Assembly (NCBI RefSeq): GCF_017313275.1
Contig: NZ_JAFLNM010000001.1
Location: forward strand, 248,001 to 312,000
From: Flagellimonas profundi
GTDB lineage: Bacteria; Bacteroidota; Bacteroidia; Flavobacteriales; Flavobacteriaceae
DNA: 64,000 nucleotides
Direction: 5' to 3'
A program made the position numbers and the translations under genes. The notes below the pieces were generated by a model, which saw only the letters and a program-made list of their open reading frames with translations, was not told the origin of the DNA and ran no database searches. The stretch's first letter is position 1, and each line of letters starts with the position of its first letter. Of this stretch, positions 52,075-60,803 are shown piece after piece.

Positions 52075-53277
52075 TCAAGCATTTGGTCTTTTCTTTAACA
52101 ACATAAGGAATAGACTGAGGGGGATAAGGAGGGTGCTCAGAGCCAACACTTCGGTATATCCCGGAAATGTAGCGATACCCATCCAAGCAAATAGCCCTTT
52201 GGAAAAAATAAGGATTTCTGAAAGGATGAATCCCGATACATACCATAAGTAAGACTTTTTGGATATGTTCATTAGGCCAAAATAATCCATGAAAAAGAAG
52301 AGTCCCAAACTGATGACCCCAAGGAATGTCAAATGCAAATAACCTATGGTGAAATCTAGATATGTAGCGGCAATTCGGGTAAAATAGGGAATGACCGTCA
52401 ATAATTGCAGCATTACCTTAATCAGTCCCAAAGCTACACCTACTTTGAGAATGCCGGACTGTGTTCGGGATAGGGACAATACGGTAACATCATTCTTGGT
52501 ATGGGACCAAAAATAAGTCAATGCATAAAGTTGAGAGATGGCACCAATCCCGGATAGGATATAGAATACTGTGGGGGGGTCTGTCCATAAGGTGGATAGG
52601 AAAAAGGTGAATACAATGCCCAAGTTAAGGGATAGGAAAAAACGATTGAAACTCTTATTGGGGATTTCCAGACCACGCTGTTCCAATGCGTAAATAAACA
52701 AGCCGATCAAGGCAAGTATCATCCAGCCATTATACTGAAAGTGGAGGTAAAAATAAATGGATAACCGATACCAAATGGATTGTGCCCCTATGGTATTCAT
52801 TATAATGCCCAAAACCCAAGGCCCTATACTGGAAACCACCATAAAGACAAGGGCTGTCTTCACACATTTCAGCCCTTTACTGTCCTTAAGTTTTGGGTCA
52901 ATGTTCTTCCAAAAATGATAGGTGAAGAAGTAGGACATGATCAGAAAAAGGGTGGAAAAGATAATGGAAAACAAAGCATATCCTTGAAAGGGAAAAGTCA
53001 GTAACATACCGATTAAGGTGCCTTGGGTTCCCCAAAACAACTGTTTATACCTTTTACTGACGCTTTGCTTTTCCACAAAACCATAATGGAGCAAGGTAGT
53101 CAAGGCTACATACACCCAACCCAAGAGGGCAATATGGGAATGGGTATGGACCATATACCTGTAGTTGAACCTAAAGGAAAAGATCGGGTAGGAGCGGAGC
53201 AATAGGCCCAAGACTGCGGCAACGCAGAAATAGATGACGGCAATTCGTAGATGGTGACGATATACCTTGTCCTTCAT
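52075..53277 (-). CDS. Polytopic membrane protein resembling haem-copper oxidase subunit I, in the nos cluster
   Basis: A 400-residue protein with about 12 helices. Histidines lie within or beside helices: HTHSH at residues 44-48, LHFQYNGW mid-protein, and GYLHLTFLG towards the C-terminus. This spacing recalls the haem-ligand helices of subunit I of cbb3-type oxidases, and distantly NnrS. It lacks recognisable full catalytic motifs. It follows nosY by 24 bases on the same strand, so it is probably made with the nos proteins. A haem- or copper-related role is likely; nothing firmer can be said. Confidence 0.6.
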   Translation of the reverse strand: MKDKVYRHHLRIAVIYFCVAAVLGLLLRSYPIFSFRFNYRYMVHTHSHIALLGWVYVALTTLLHYGFVEKQSVSKRYKQLFWGTQGTLIGMLLTFPFQGYALFSIIFSTLFLIMSYFFTYHFWKNIDPKLKDSKGLKCVKTALVFMVVSSIGPWVLGIIMNTIGAQSIWYRLSIYFYLHFQYNGWMILALIGLFIYALEQRGLEIPNKSFNRFFLSLNLGIVFTFFLSTLWTDPPTVFYILSGIGAISQLYALTYFWSHTKNDVTVLSLSRTQSGILKVGVALGLIKVMLQLLTVIPYFTRIAATYLDFTIGYLHLTFLGVISLGLFFFMDYFGLMNISKKSYLWYVSGFILSEILIFSKGLFAWMGIATFPGYTEVLALSTLLIPLSLFLMLLKKRPNA

Positions 53278-53301
53278 AAAGAGCTCCTTCTTATGATGTT
53301 G

Positions 53302-54084
53302 TTAGAAATCTTTCCTTCTTGCTTTGTATCGCAATCCAAGGATGGGCAATACCGTCCATGCCAATAAGATGGCCATGGAGACCAAGAAACCCATATCGGT
53401 TCCAAAGAATTTTTTGAAGATGGCCCCTGTATACCCCAATAATGCGGAGATGTCCAATTTTAGCAATATCAATATTCGGGAAAGATCTATGGGGTTCAGT
53501 GAAGTGGCCACCAAAGAGAAAGTATCCAATGGGTATTCCTCGAACATGATAAGGGACATCAAGAAAAGTCCATCATAGACTACGGCCAAGAAAAGCCACA
53601 ACAAAACAGCATATCCAAAACCCTTGATCTTGTTTTCGTTGGAAATGGCTATCACAAAGGAAAGCCCCACGAAGATGAACGTCAAAAAAGCCCCAGTGAC
53701 CAGTAAGAGCGAGAAATCAAAAATAGCGTTGCTCCTCATTAGGCCATATAAAAGAAAAGGGATGCCCAGGCCCAAAACCAAACTCAGTGTCAATGAACCG
53801 GCCACACCAAAATACTGCCCCATAAATATGGAGGTTCGTTTAATGGGCTGTGCCAATAGAAGTTCGGTAAATTCACGGGAATTGTAATAGTACATCACCC
53901 CAAAGATGGTACCTATCAACGGAATCAGCACAATAATCACATTCATTAGGGTAATTACGGCCTTGGAAACATCATTGTTCAGGAACAACAGTACAAAGCC
54001 AAGTGCTAGATAAAACAAGAAATAAACGTAGCTCCAGCGGCTGCGGATAAGGTCGTAAAAACTATATTTTAAAATTTTAAGCAT
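53302..54084 (-). CDS. nosY: NosY, ABC permease of the nitrous oxide reductase maturation system
   Basis: About 260 residues from MLKILKYSFYDLIRSRW (54084), overlapping nosF by eight bases (ATGCTTAA); a longer in-frame start inside nosF is less likely. Six helices of the ABC-2 type. MYYYNSREFTELLLAQPIKRT is the typical coupling segment. With NosF and NosD it supplies copper or sulfur for the CuZ centre of NosZ. Confidence 0.88.
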   Translation of the reverse strand: MLKILKYSFYDLIRSRWSYVYFLFYLALGFVLLFLNNDVSKAVITLMNVIIVLIPLIGTIFGVMYYYNSREFTELLLAQPIKRTSIFMGQYFGVAGSLTLSLVLGLGIPFLLYGLMRSNAIFDFSLLLVTGAFLTFIFVGLSFVIAISNENKIKGFGYAVLLWLFLAVVYDGLFLMSLIMFEEYPLDTFSLVATSLNPIDLSRILILLKLDISALLGYTGAIFKKFFGTDMGFLVSMAILLAWTVLPILGLRYKARRKDF

Positions 54085-54790
54085 GGCTTCCTGTTGTTGT
54101 AATGGCCGCAATGGCATGTTCAAAATTGGTTTGTTCGGTTCTTTTCAGAAGTTCCTTGATGCTTCCTTTAAAGTATATCTCACCTTCCAAGAGATAGAGG
54201 ATTTCGTCGGCCATTTCCTCCACAATTTGCATAATATGCGAAGTGATCAAAATGGTCTTTCCTTTTGCTTTTTCTTTACGGATCAAGTCCTTTAAACTGA
54301 TCAAGGCCTTGGGGTCTAACCCCGTGGTGGGCTCATCAAGAATAATCAAGGGAGTGTCGAACATAAAGGTCAGTACAATGTTCACCTTTTGTTTGGTGCC
54401 TCCAGATAAGGTGGACAGCTTTTTATTCAGAAATGGTTCCAAGCCAAATAGGGCTATCAGTTCATCCTCGCAACTGGGGCTGTTCCTAAGGTCCTTGATC
54501 ATATGAATCAATTCCTTGACCTTGATGTTGGGAGGAAAATTGGCAATTTGGGGGAGGTAATCGATTTTTTTGCGATACTTCCAATTTTTTTTAATTGGCG
54601 TATCCAATACGGAGATTAAACCTTCATCGGGAATTACCATCCCTAGAATACTCTTGATCAAGGTGGTCTTTCCCGAACCATTGGGCCCAAGTATGGCATA
54701 AATCTGTCCTTGGTCGATGGTCAGGTCCACACCTTTCAATACCTGGTTTTTGCCGAATTGCTTATGTAGATTGTTGATTTCTATGGTCAT
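54077..54790 (-). CDS. nosF: NosF, ABC ATPase of the nitrous oxide reductase maturation system
   Basis: A 237-residue ATPase: Walker A GPNGSGKTT, Q-loop YLPQIANFPPN, signature LSGGTKQKVNI, Walker B LIILDEPTTGLDP and switch His in ITSHIM. It energises NosY and works with the periplasmic NosD. Overlaps nosD by four bases (ATGA). Confidence 0.92.
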   Translation of the reverse strand: MTIEINNLHKQFGKNQVLKGVDLTIDQGQIYAILGPNGSGKTTLIKSILGMVIPDEGLISVLDTPIKKNWKYRKKIDYLPQIANFPPNIKVKELIHMIKDLRNSPSCEDELIALFGLEPFLNKKLSTLSGGTKQKVNIVLTFMFDTPLIILDEPTTGLDPKALISLKDLIRKEKAKGKTILITSHIMQIVEEMADEILYLLEGEIYFKGSIKELLKRTEQTNFEHAIAAITTTGSHA

Positions 54791-56037
54791 GGCCGTATTT
54801 TCATTAGAGGTTGGGCATCTTTTAGGTTATCAGGGGTGAAAACAGGGGAGACCCTTTCTGAAAAATCAATGATATCCATGAATAGGCTCCGCAACAGCAC
54901 AATGGTCTCGGGGGTACGGTTCACGACATAGGAAAATAACTTTACAGGTCGATAAGGGACATCCCCAACACCATCCTTGTCTAGGTCATAACCCGTATAA
55001 CTGCTCCAAAAATTACCCTCGAACACATTATCGTTCAACTTGCTGTTGTATGAAATGTCAAAGGAATTATAGAGGAAATTATTGCCTTTGAAACTATTGG
55101 TGTAACAGGCTCCTACCACACGAATGGCCCAGCCGTTCCCTATAAAGTCGTTATCGATGTACTTTATTCGGTTGGATCCCTCGACATTGATTCCAATGGT
55201 ATTTTCCTCAAAAGTATTGTCGCTTATTTCCGCATCATTGATTTCTTTCAATAACATGCCATAAGCCGCCGTCCCCCAATTTTTTCGAAAAGTGTTGTTT
55301 TTCATGGTTATAAACTTTGAGAACATGACTGCAACCCCGGCACCATTGTTCTCAAAAGTATTGTTGGTATAGATATCATGGTTTGAAAACATGAAATGAA
55401 GTCCGTATCGAAGATTGTCCATACTTACATTATCGGTAATGGTAATTCGATCTGAAAATTCCAAATAGATACCATCTCGAGTACCTTGTACATGGTTTTT
55501 GCGCACTTCTACATCCGTGGAATACCAAAGCTGTATGCCATTGCCTGAATTATATTCGTCCACTGCATCTCCAATAATTCTATTGTGGTACACTTTGCCA
55601 TGTGATGATTTCTCTAAGTAGATACCAAAGAACAACTGTTCCAATACCATATTCTGGATACTGAAATTTTTACTCTGTACTACTCGTATGGCAGCGTTGT
55701 CCTTGGTATAACTAACCCCGACATTGATAATGAACAAACCGTCCAAGGTTACGTTATCTGATGTAATTCTGAAGATTTCCCCTTTTTTTTCGCCATCAAT
55801 GATGGGATACTCCATACCTTTTAATATCAAGGGTTTGTCGACCAAAATTTCAAATTCCCTATAGGTACCTTTTTGGATCAAGAGGGTATCATGGGCATTG
55901 GCCTCTTGAATGGTCTGTTTTATGGAACTATGCTCACAAGTCGGGCAAACCGTCCATGTCCTTGCCCAGACCAAGTGCCCCAAGAATAGCATAAACATTG
56001 CTAGGATATATTTGCAGTGTGGATGGTAAAATGTCAT
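54787..56037 (-). CDS. nosD: NosD, periplasmic beta-helix protein for NosZ maturation
   Basis: A 416-residue protein with a signal peptide (to about residue 25, ending VWARTW) and a right-handed beta-helix of parallel repeats rich in N-x-F/I units (ISDNTFEENTIGINVEGSN, YIDNDFIGNGWAIRV). The C-terminal segment YNSKLNDNVFEGNFWSSYTGYDLDKDGVGDVPYRP is the NosD signature. It binds NosFY at the membrane and helps deliver the CuZ centre. Confidence 0.93.
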   Translation of the reverse strand: MTFYHPHCKYILAMFMLFLGHLVWARTWTVCPTCEHSSIKQTIQEANAHDTLLIQKGTYREFEILVDKPLILKGMEYPIIDGEKKGEIFRITSDNVTLDGLFIINVGVSYTKDNAAIRVVQSKNFSIQNMVLEQLFFGIYLEKSSHGKVYHNRIIGDAVDEYNSGNGIQLWYSTDVEVRKNHVQGTRDGIYLEFSDRITITDNVSMDNLRYGLHFMFSNHDIYTNNTFENNGAGVAVMFSKFITMKNNTFRKNWGTAAYGMLLKEINDAEISDNTFEENTIGINVEGSNRIKYIDNDFIGNGWAIRVVGACYTNSFKGNNFLYNSFDISYNSKLNDNVFEGNFWSSYTGYDLDKDGVGDVPYRPVKLFSYVVNRTPETIVLLRSLFMDIIDFSERVSPVFTPDNLKDAQPLMKIRP

Positions 56038-56101
56038 GATGTTTATCTAATTAACGTACACATGGGTATCCTGAAAAAAGGAAAGAACCAACTTTCTTTT
56101 T

Positions 56102-56401
56102 TTACCGGATTATCAAAAATTTGGCATCTTTTTTTGCCCTGACCCAATGTTCCACGTTCTTGGAAAAACTAAAATGCTGTTGTGCCTTCAAATTAATACA
56201 TTGGTTTTCAATATAAAAATCGATGGATCCCTCCAATACAATCAAATGGGCATCTTTTGGGGATGTATGTTTTGGAAAGATTGTATTCTTTGCCAAGCTG
56301 ATGCTCAATATTTCCAAAGAGGTGTTTTTTACCAGCTGTTCAATCTGTAAACCATTAAAAGGTTGTTGGGCAATGGTATTGTCAATATCTATCATATACA
56401 T
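56102..56401 (-). CDS. Small cupin in the nos cluster
   Basis: A 99-residue single-domain cupin: FPKHTSPKDAHLIVLEGSIDF as first motif (two His and a Glu) and FSFSKNVEHWVRAKKDAKFL as second. It is between nosL and nosD, 13 bases from nosL. No signal peptide, so cytoplasmic. It could be a metal-dependent sensor or scavenger; its exact role is unknown. Confidence 0.8.
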   Translation of the reverse strand: MYMIDIDNTIAQQPFNGLQIEQLVKNTSLEILSISLAKNTIFPKHTSPKDAHLIVLEGSIDFYIENQCINLKAQQHFSFSKNVEHWVRAKKDAKFLIIR

Positions 56402-56414
56402 GGATTTACATTTT

Positions 56415-56849
56415 TTATTGGTTATATTGTTCTTTTAATTCTGACCAGGTAAGGAGTTCACCATCATTGGCTTCCAATGTATGTTGGGCCGCTTCTTTTT
56501 CAGAAAATGCACTTAGAAATGCCCCCATCGGGCTGGGAATGTTCTCGCTGATCAAATAGGTGGCCTTTTTAGCATCCACTAGTTCCCCCGGGCTTTCAAA
56601 ATCATTGACCAGGAAGAGGCCCATAGTGGATTCATCCCAATCTTTTAATTGGTTCATCATACATTCCACGGCATCAAAATTGTAAACCTTGCCCTTTTTG
56701 GTCACCAGCTGTGCAGCATGTTGTTTATCCACAATGGTCATACTGCAATAGTGGCAGCCTACATGACCATAATCAATGGGTTTTGGGCTGACGGAGCACC
56801 CTATGTTTAAACCAAGAATAGCAAGAAGTATAATAACAAATGGTCTCAT
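56415..56849 (-). CDS. nosL: NosL, copper-binding lipoprotein
   Basis: A 144-residue lipoprotein: lipobox LNIGC, then CHYCSMTI near residues 32-39, the Cu(I)-binding core of NosL, and FDAVECMMNQL. It carries Cu(I) to the NosDFY machinery for assembly of NosZ copper centres. It follows the membrane-protein gene by ten bases. Confidence 0.92.
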   Translation of the reverse strand: MRPFVIILLAILGLNIGCSVSPKPIDYGHVGCHYCSMTIVDKQHAAQLVTKKGKVYNFDAVECMMNQLKDWDESTMGLFLVNDFESPGELVDAKKATYLISENIPSPMGAFLSAFSEKEAAQHTLEANDGELLTWSELKEQYNQ

Positions 56850-56859
56850 AGCGGATATT

Positions 56860-57471
56860 TTATTGTTTTTTGGTTTTCTGCCATCCCATAAAGCCTGCGG
56901 TCAATGTGAGCATCATCCCAATGAACATTAACCATCCGCCAGTAGAAGGCATGGAGGTCACATCAAAATTCAGCATTTTCACATGTCCCAATAACGGGGG
57001 TTTATAAGTCATCGGAGTTCCGTCGGGATTGGTCAATTTCATAATGGCATTGGGGTCTAAATTGGTCCCATAGTCCACCAACCATTCATTGAAATCGTAC
57101 ATGCCCAAAATGCCCAAAACGGACATCAGAACAAACCATCCGAGAAACCATTTGTAACTTATTTTATTGAGGTATCCCAACAATCCAATCAATACCCCCA
57201 AGGCGACCATGAACCCAATGATCATGGGAAAGGTACCGAACTCCCACATATCTTCTGGTTTTGGGAGCGTGTGCATGCCAATATAATGGTTTAGGCCATC
57301 AATGTTCTGAATATCAAATTCATTCACACCTTTTAAACCGTTGATATGGATATTCAAACCCAGGGGGTCTGGATATTGTGGAGCTCCCAGCATGATATTC
57401 CAGAGAGGAAAAACATATAATCCCAATAAGAAGAGAGGGCCAATGATCATTAGTAAACTAGCCTTTTTCAT
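56860..57471 (-). CDS. Conserved nos-cluster membrane protein of unknown function
   Basis: A 203-residue protein: one N-terminal helix, a ~70-residue extracytoplasmic segment (NIHINGLKGVNEFDIQNIDGLNHYIGMHTLPKPEDMWE with His and Met residues split by loops), then three to four helices. Its last 50 residues contain KMLNFDVTSMPSTGGWL. I remember similar genes beside nosZ and nosL in Bacteroidota clade II clusters, but know no function. The His/Met-rich loop hints at copper or haem handling. Confidence 0.7.
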   Translation of the reverse strand: MKKASLLMIIGPLFLLGLYVFPLWNIMLGAPQYPDPLGLNIHINGLKGVNEFDIQNIDGLNHYIGMHTLPKPEDMWEFGTFPMIIGFMVALGVLIGLLGYLNKISYKWFLGWFVLMSVLGILGMYDFNEWLVDYGTNLDPNAIMKLTNPDGTPMTYKPPLLGHVKMLNFDVTSMPSTGGWLMFIGMMLTLTAGFMGWQKTKKQ

Positions 57472-57541
57472 TTTTTTCTATTTAAGCGTTACAAACTGAG
57501 TGTGGTTTTTTGGTCGATGGTTGTTTTTCAATTTGTAAAAG

Positions 57542-57573
57542 AAAGCGGGCAGGTCATGGACACAGCCCGCTTT
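57542..57573 (-). terminator. Hairpin after nosZ
   Basis: Perfect 9-base arms AAAGCGGGC and GCCCGCTTT around a 14-base loop, followed on the minus strand by CTTTTAC. It lies 24 bases beyond the nosZ stop and may stop or reduce read-through into the maturation genes, or protect the nosZ mRNA end. Confidence 0.65.
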
Positions 57574-57596
57574 GTTCCTCGGTGAATCAATCCGAA

Positions 57597-59549
57597 CTAT
57601 TCACCAAGGGACCATTTCAATGCTATGTTTGAATTGGCCGGGGAAACCCTAACATACCCTTGCATTTCTTGGTGCAGGGCAGAACAGAAATCCGTACAGT
57701 AGAATGGCCATACACCGACTTGCTTGGGCTCCCAGACCGAAGTTTTGGTCTGGCCTGGCATGACAAGAAGCTCGGAAGTGTTCTGGCCAATCATGGCAAA
57801 ACCGTGCGGTACATCGAAATCCTGTTCGTGATTGGTTATGTGAAAGTATACCTTGTCTCCGACCTTGACCCCTTCTATGTTGTCGGGGGTAAAGTGGCTC
57901 CTGATGGTGGACATATAGATATGTACCTCATTTCCATCCCGTACCACCTTGGCATCTGTTGGGGTTTTGACGGCATAGGGGTGCTTGTTTTCATCCAATC
58001 GGTAAATTTTCTGTGACTTTGGCGCCAATATTTCAGCGGGTATTCCAGCTGCATAATGGGGTTCGCCATGGGTGGGGAAATCATAGATCAATTCCATTTT
58101 ATCCCCGGAGATGTCATATATCTGTGCAGAGTGTTCCATTTCCGGACCTGTGGGCAAATAACGGTCCTTGGTGATCTTGTTCATGGCCACCACGTACTTG
58201 CCAAATGGTTTTCTTGAGTTCCCTCCGGGAATCATCAAGTGACCGACCGAGTAGTAGGTTGGTTTTCTATCGATGACCTCCCAGGTGCCCAATTTCCATT
58301 TGACTACTTCGGAAGAGATGAAGAAGGTGGTATAGGCATTGCCATTTCCATCAAACTCGGTGTGCAATGGGCCGAGACCTCCACTTTTTACCTGTCCGGC
58401 CAATACATCCTCAAACTTCAAAATCGGGATTCCATAGGCTTCCCCATCAAATTTTTCACCCTCAATGGCAGCGATCATTTTATCAAAGGAGTGTACGGTC
58501 AAATCTGCTGACAGTTTACCGTTTCCAATGATGTATTGTCCAGTTGGATCTACATCACATCCATGTGGTGATTTTGGAGTTGGCAAGAAGTATACTGCTC
58601 CAGGAACTTTTAACGGATCTACCGTCAATACTTCTTTGTTCATGGTAGTTGTGGCCGTATGTGTGCCTTCATCATAAAGATTGTGTGCATAATTGGCCGG
58701 CATTTTGGTGCCTCCTCCATTATTAACGTATTCTTCGATTTTCTTCCAATTGACAGCGGCAATAAAGTCCTTGTCGTTTTGTGAGGCGTTCACCTCTTGT
58801 AAAGTGTGAGCTTCCTCCGTATTGTAGGTGGTAAAAAAGAACCAACCGTGGGATTTTCCCCTACCAGGGTGCGATAGGTCATAGTTGAAACCGGGCATCA
58901 ACAGTTGGAATTTTAAATCCATGTGACCATGTTCTGGGTCTACACTGATAAAGGACAATGATCCTTTAAAGTTGCTTTTATATTCATTTATGGGCATGTC
59001 CCTTTGTGGAATAGGAACAGAGAAACGGGTACCGGCCACTACGTATTCCGTGTTTTCTGTGATGAAAGAAGAGCTATGGTTACCTGCACTGTTGGGTACC
59101 TCTATGATTTCTTCGGTTTCAAAAGTGCTTAAATTGATACGGGCAATTCTAGGTGTATTGTTACCGTTGATGAATATCCAACGACCATCCAACTCCCCAT
59201 TGGTCTGGGATATGTCCGGGTGGTGGGCATCATCCCAAGGCACAAACCCATGGGATGTGTTGAGCATCGGTTTGGTTTCTTCTGAATAGCCGTAACCCGA
59301 AGTTGGGAATTGCGAGAACACAGGAATCTCCTTGAACATTCTACCAGATGGCAATCCATATACTGTTAGGTTACCACTGTATCCCCCAGATAGAAAAGCG
59401 TAAAACTCATCTTGCTCCCCAGGGGCGACATATACTTTTTCGGCAGCGCTGGATGACAGGGCCCCGTTCGAACTTTGGTTCTGTTGGCCACAGGAAACCA
59501 GCATTAGGGCCGCTCCCATGGTCACTATCAAATGGTTGTTAATTTTCAT
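57597..59549 (-). CDS. nosZ: Nitrous oxide reductase, Sec-type (clade II), lipoprotein
   Basis: A 650-residue N2O reductase. The leader has no twin arginines but a lipobox (LMLVSC, about Cys20), which marks clade II. The seven-bladed propeller supplies CuZ histidines in DDAHHPDISQ, YAHNLYDEG, SPHGCDVDPTG, LHTEFDGNG, MEHSAQ and GEPHYA. The C-terminal cupredoxin has the CuA motif Cys618-x3-Cys622-x3-His626-x2-Met629. It reduces N2O to N2. A cytochrome c and a fasciclin protein are encoded just upstream in the same operon and may form its electron supply and scaffold. Confidence 0.95.
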   Translation of the reverse strand: MKINNHLIVTMGAALMLVSCGQQNQSSNGALSSSAAEKVYVAPGEQDEFYAFLSGGYSGNLTVYGLPSGRMFKEIPVFSQFPTSGYGYSEETKPMLNTSHGFVPWDDAHHPDISQTNGELDGRWIFINGNNTPRIARINLSTFETEEIIEVPNSAGNHSSSFITENTEYVVAGTRFSVPIPQRDMPINEYKSNFKGSLSFISVDPEHGHMDLKFQLLMPGFNYDLSHPGRGKSHGWFFFTTYNTEEAHTLQEVNASQNDKDFIAAVNWKKIEEYVNNGGGTKMPANYAHNLYDEGTHTATTTMNKEVLTVDPLKVPGAVYFLPTPKSPHGCDVDPTGQYIIGNGKLSADLTVHSFDKMIAAIEGEKFDGEAYGIPILKFEDVLAGQVKSGGLGPLHTEFDGNGNAYTTFFISSEVVKWKLGTWEVIDRKPTYYSVGHLMIPGGNSRKPFGKYVVAMNKITKDRYLPTGPEMEHSAQIYDISGDKMELIYDFPTHGEPHYAAGIPAEILAPKSQKIYRLDENKHPYAVKTPTDAKVVRDGNEVHIYMSTIRSHFTPDNIEGVKVGDKVYFHITNHEQDFDVPHGFAMIGQNTSELLVMPGQTKTSVWEPKQVGVWPFYCTDFCSALHQEMQGYVRVSPANSNIALKWSLGE

Positions 59550-59588
59550 TGTTTTAGGATTTATTTGTTTTTATGGTTGTTGTATTGA

Positions 59589-60170
59589 TCATTGGGTAGG
59601 AGGTAGAATGACCTTGTCCACGACATGGACAATACCGTTTCCTGCTTTCACACTACCTATTATTTTGGCACCCCCGACAAAGACATCATCGCCCTTGACT
59701 TCAACCAGGACATTTTGGTCATTGGCCTGTCCCAATTTTTTGAAATTTTTCAAAAAGTCTTTGGAATAATTGCCTGGGGTTACGTGGTACTTGAGGATGT
59801 TGGCCAAAGCATCTTTGTTTTCCGGTTTTAAAAGATCTTCTACGGTTCCTTCGGGCAGTGCACTAAATGCATCATTGGTGGGGGCAAACACCATTAAAGG
59901 CCCTGCGTTGACCAAAACATTTTCCAATTGTGCAGCTTGTACAGCAGCAACAAGCGTTGTGTGGTCTTCGGATTGCAATGCTATCTGCAAAACGTTGGGT
60001 GTGGACTCGTCATCTTCAATAAAGGCCTGTCCCTTTGTATATTCTGAGGCAACAGTGGATTCATTTTGATTCAAGTCCTTTGTTTCGTTTTGAGGACCAT
60101 TTTTACAGCTACTGATGATTGTCAGTAGTGAGAATAGCCCCATCATACTAAGTTTAATGGATGATTTCAT
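59589..60170 (-). CDS. Fasciclin-domain lipoprotein
   Basis: A 193-residue lipoprotein (lipobox IISSC, about Cys22) with one fasciclin domain: NVLQIALQSEDHTTLVAAVQ, GPLMVFAPTNDAFSALP, ILKYHVTPGNYS, and the final GNGIVHVVDKVILPP. Fasciclin domains mediate protein contacts. Between the cytochrome c and nosZ genes it could help hold redox partners together in the envelope; this is inference from position. Confidence 0.88.
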   Translation of the reverse strand: MKSSIKLSMMGLFSLLTIISSCKNGPQNETKDLNQNESTVASEYTKGQAFIEDDESTPNVLQIALQSEDHTTLVAAVQAAQLENVLVNAGPLMVFAPTNDAFSALPEGTVEDLLKPENKDALANILKYHVTPGNYSKDFLKNFKKLGQANDQNVLVEVKGDDVFVGGAKIIGSVKAGNGIVHVVDKVILPPTQ

Positions 60171-60175
60171 ATGGC

Positions 60176-60688
60176 TTATTTTAAGGTTCTAAAGTATTCG
60201 AGTATTGCTCTAGCCTGCTCTTCTGTAAGTCCTTGGTTGGACATGGGGGAACCATTGAACTCTTGTAGCAAGTCTTTGGCCAGCGGGTCTTGTTGTACCA
60301 TTTCCTGTGGATTCAATATCATGTTCATTACCCACTCTGGGGTTCTTCGTTCCAGTACACCGTTGGGTGCAGGTCCTATGAATTTTTTTCCGACCCTGTG
60401 GCAGGCCAAGCATAATTGATCATAGACTTCTTTACCATTTGCAGCCATCTCTTGGTCAATTTCACCGGGCAATTCAATTGATTTGATAGGACCGACTCCT
60501 TTTGTGGTCAAATCAACACGTTCAGAAGCTTTTACTTTACTGGCTGTGTTGGTTTCAACGGGTTTTTCTGTTGGTGCTTTTTTACGTTGTACGCTGAAGC
60601 CCTCTTCTTTTTTTTCTTTGTCCTTTCCTCCGCAGCTTATCATGGTAAGAGCAAAGAGTAATGCTATTCCTTTTAGTATTGTCTTCAT
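60176..60688 (-). CDS. c-type cytochrome lipoprotein, first gene of the nos operon
   Basis: A 170-residue lipoprotein (lipobox MISC) with a charged, Lys-rich linker and one class I cytochrome c domain: CLACH haem motif near residue 94, axial Met probably in the PMSNQGLT segment, and a C-terminal helix AIRAILEYFRTLK pattern. It probably passes electrons to NosZ. It leads the operon and shares its upstream region with Rrf2-3. Confidence 0.9.
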   Translation of the reverse strand: MKTILKGIALLFALTMISCGGKDKEKKEEGFSVQRKKAPTEKPVETNTASKVKASERVDLTTKGVGPIKSIELPGEIDQEMAANGKEVYDQLCLACHRVGKKFIGPAPNGVLERRTPEWVMNMILNPQEMVQQDPLAKDLLQEFNGSPMSNQGLTEEQARAILEYFRTLK

Positions 60689-60760
60689 GTGATAAAGCGT
60701 TAAAATTTGGTACCAAAAGTATGTAGGGTAAAAGACCTATAACATGATATTGGTCATAAA

Positions 60761-60780
60761 AAGGATAAAAATATCTTTTA
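60761..60780. promoter_or_regulatory. AAGGATAAAAATATCTTTTA element between cytochrome c and Rrf2-3
   Basis: An inverted GATA-AAAA-TATC with AAAG/CTTT flanks in the divergent region of the nos operon and an Rrf2 gene. It combines the GGATAA half-site of the NO-type elements with the AAGATA half-site seen before Rrf2-1. Confidence 0.5.
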
Positions 60781-60803
60781 ATCTTTGTTTTATATTTTTC
60801 ACC

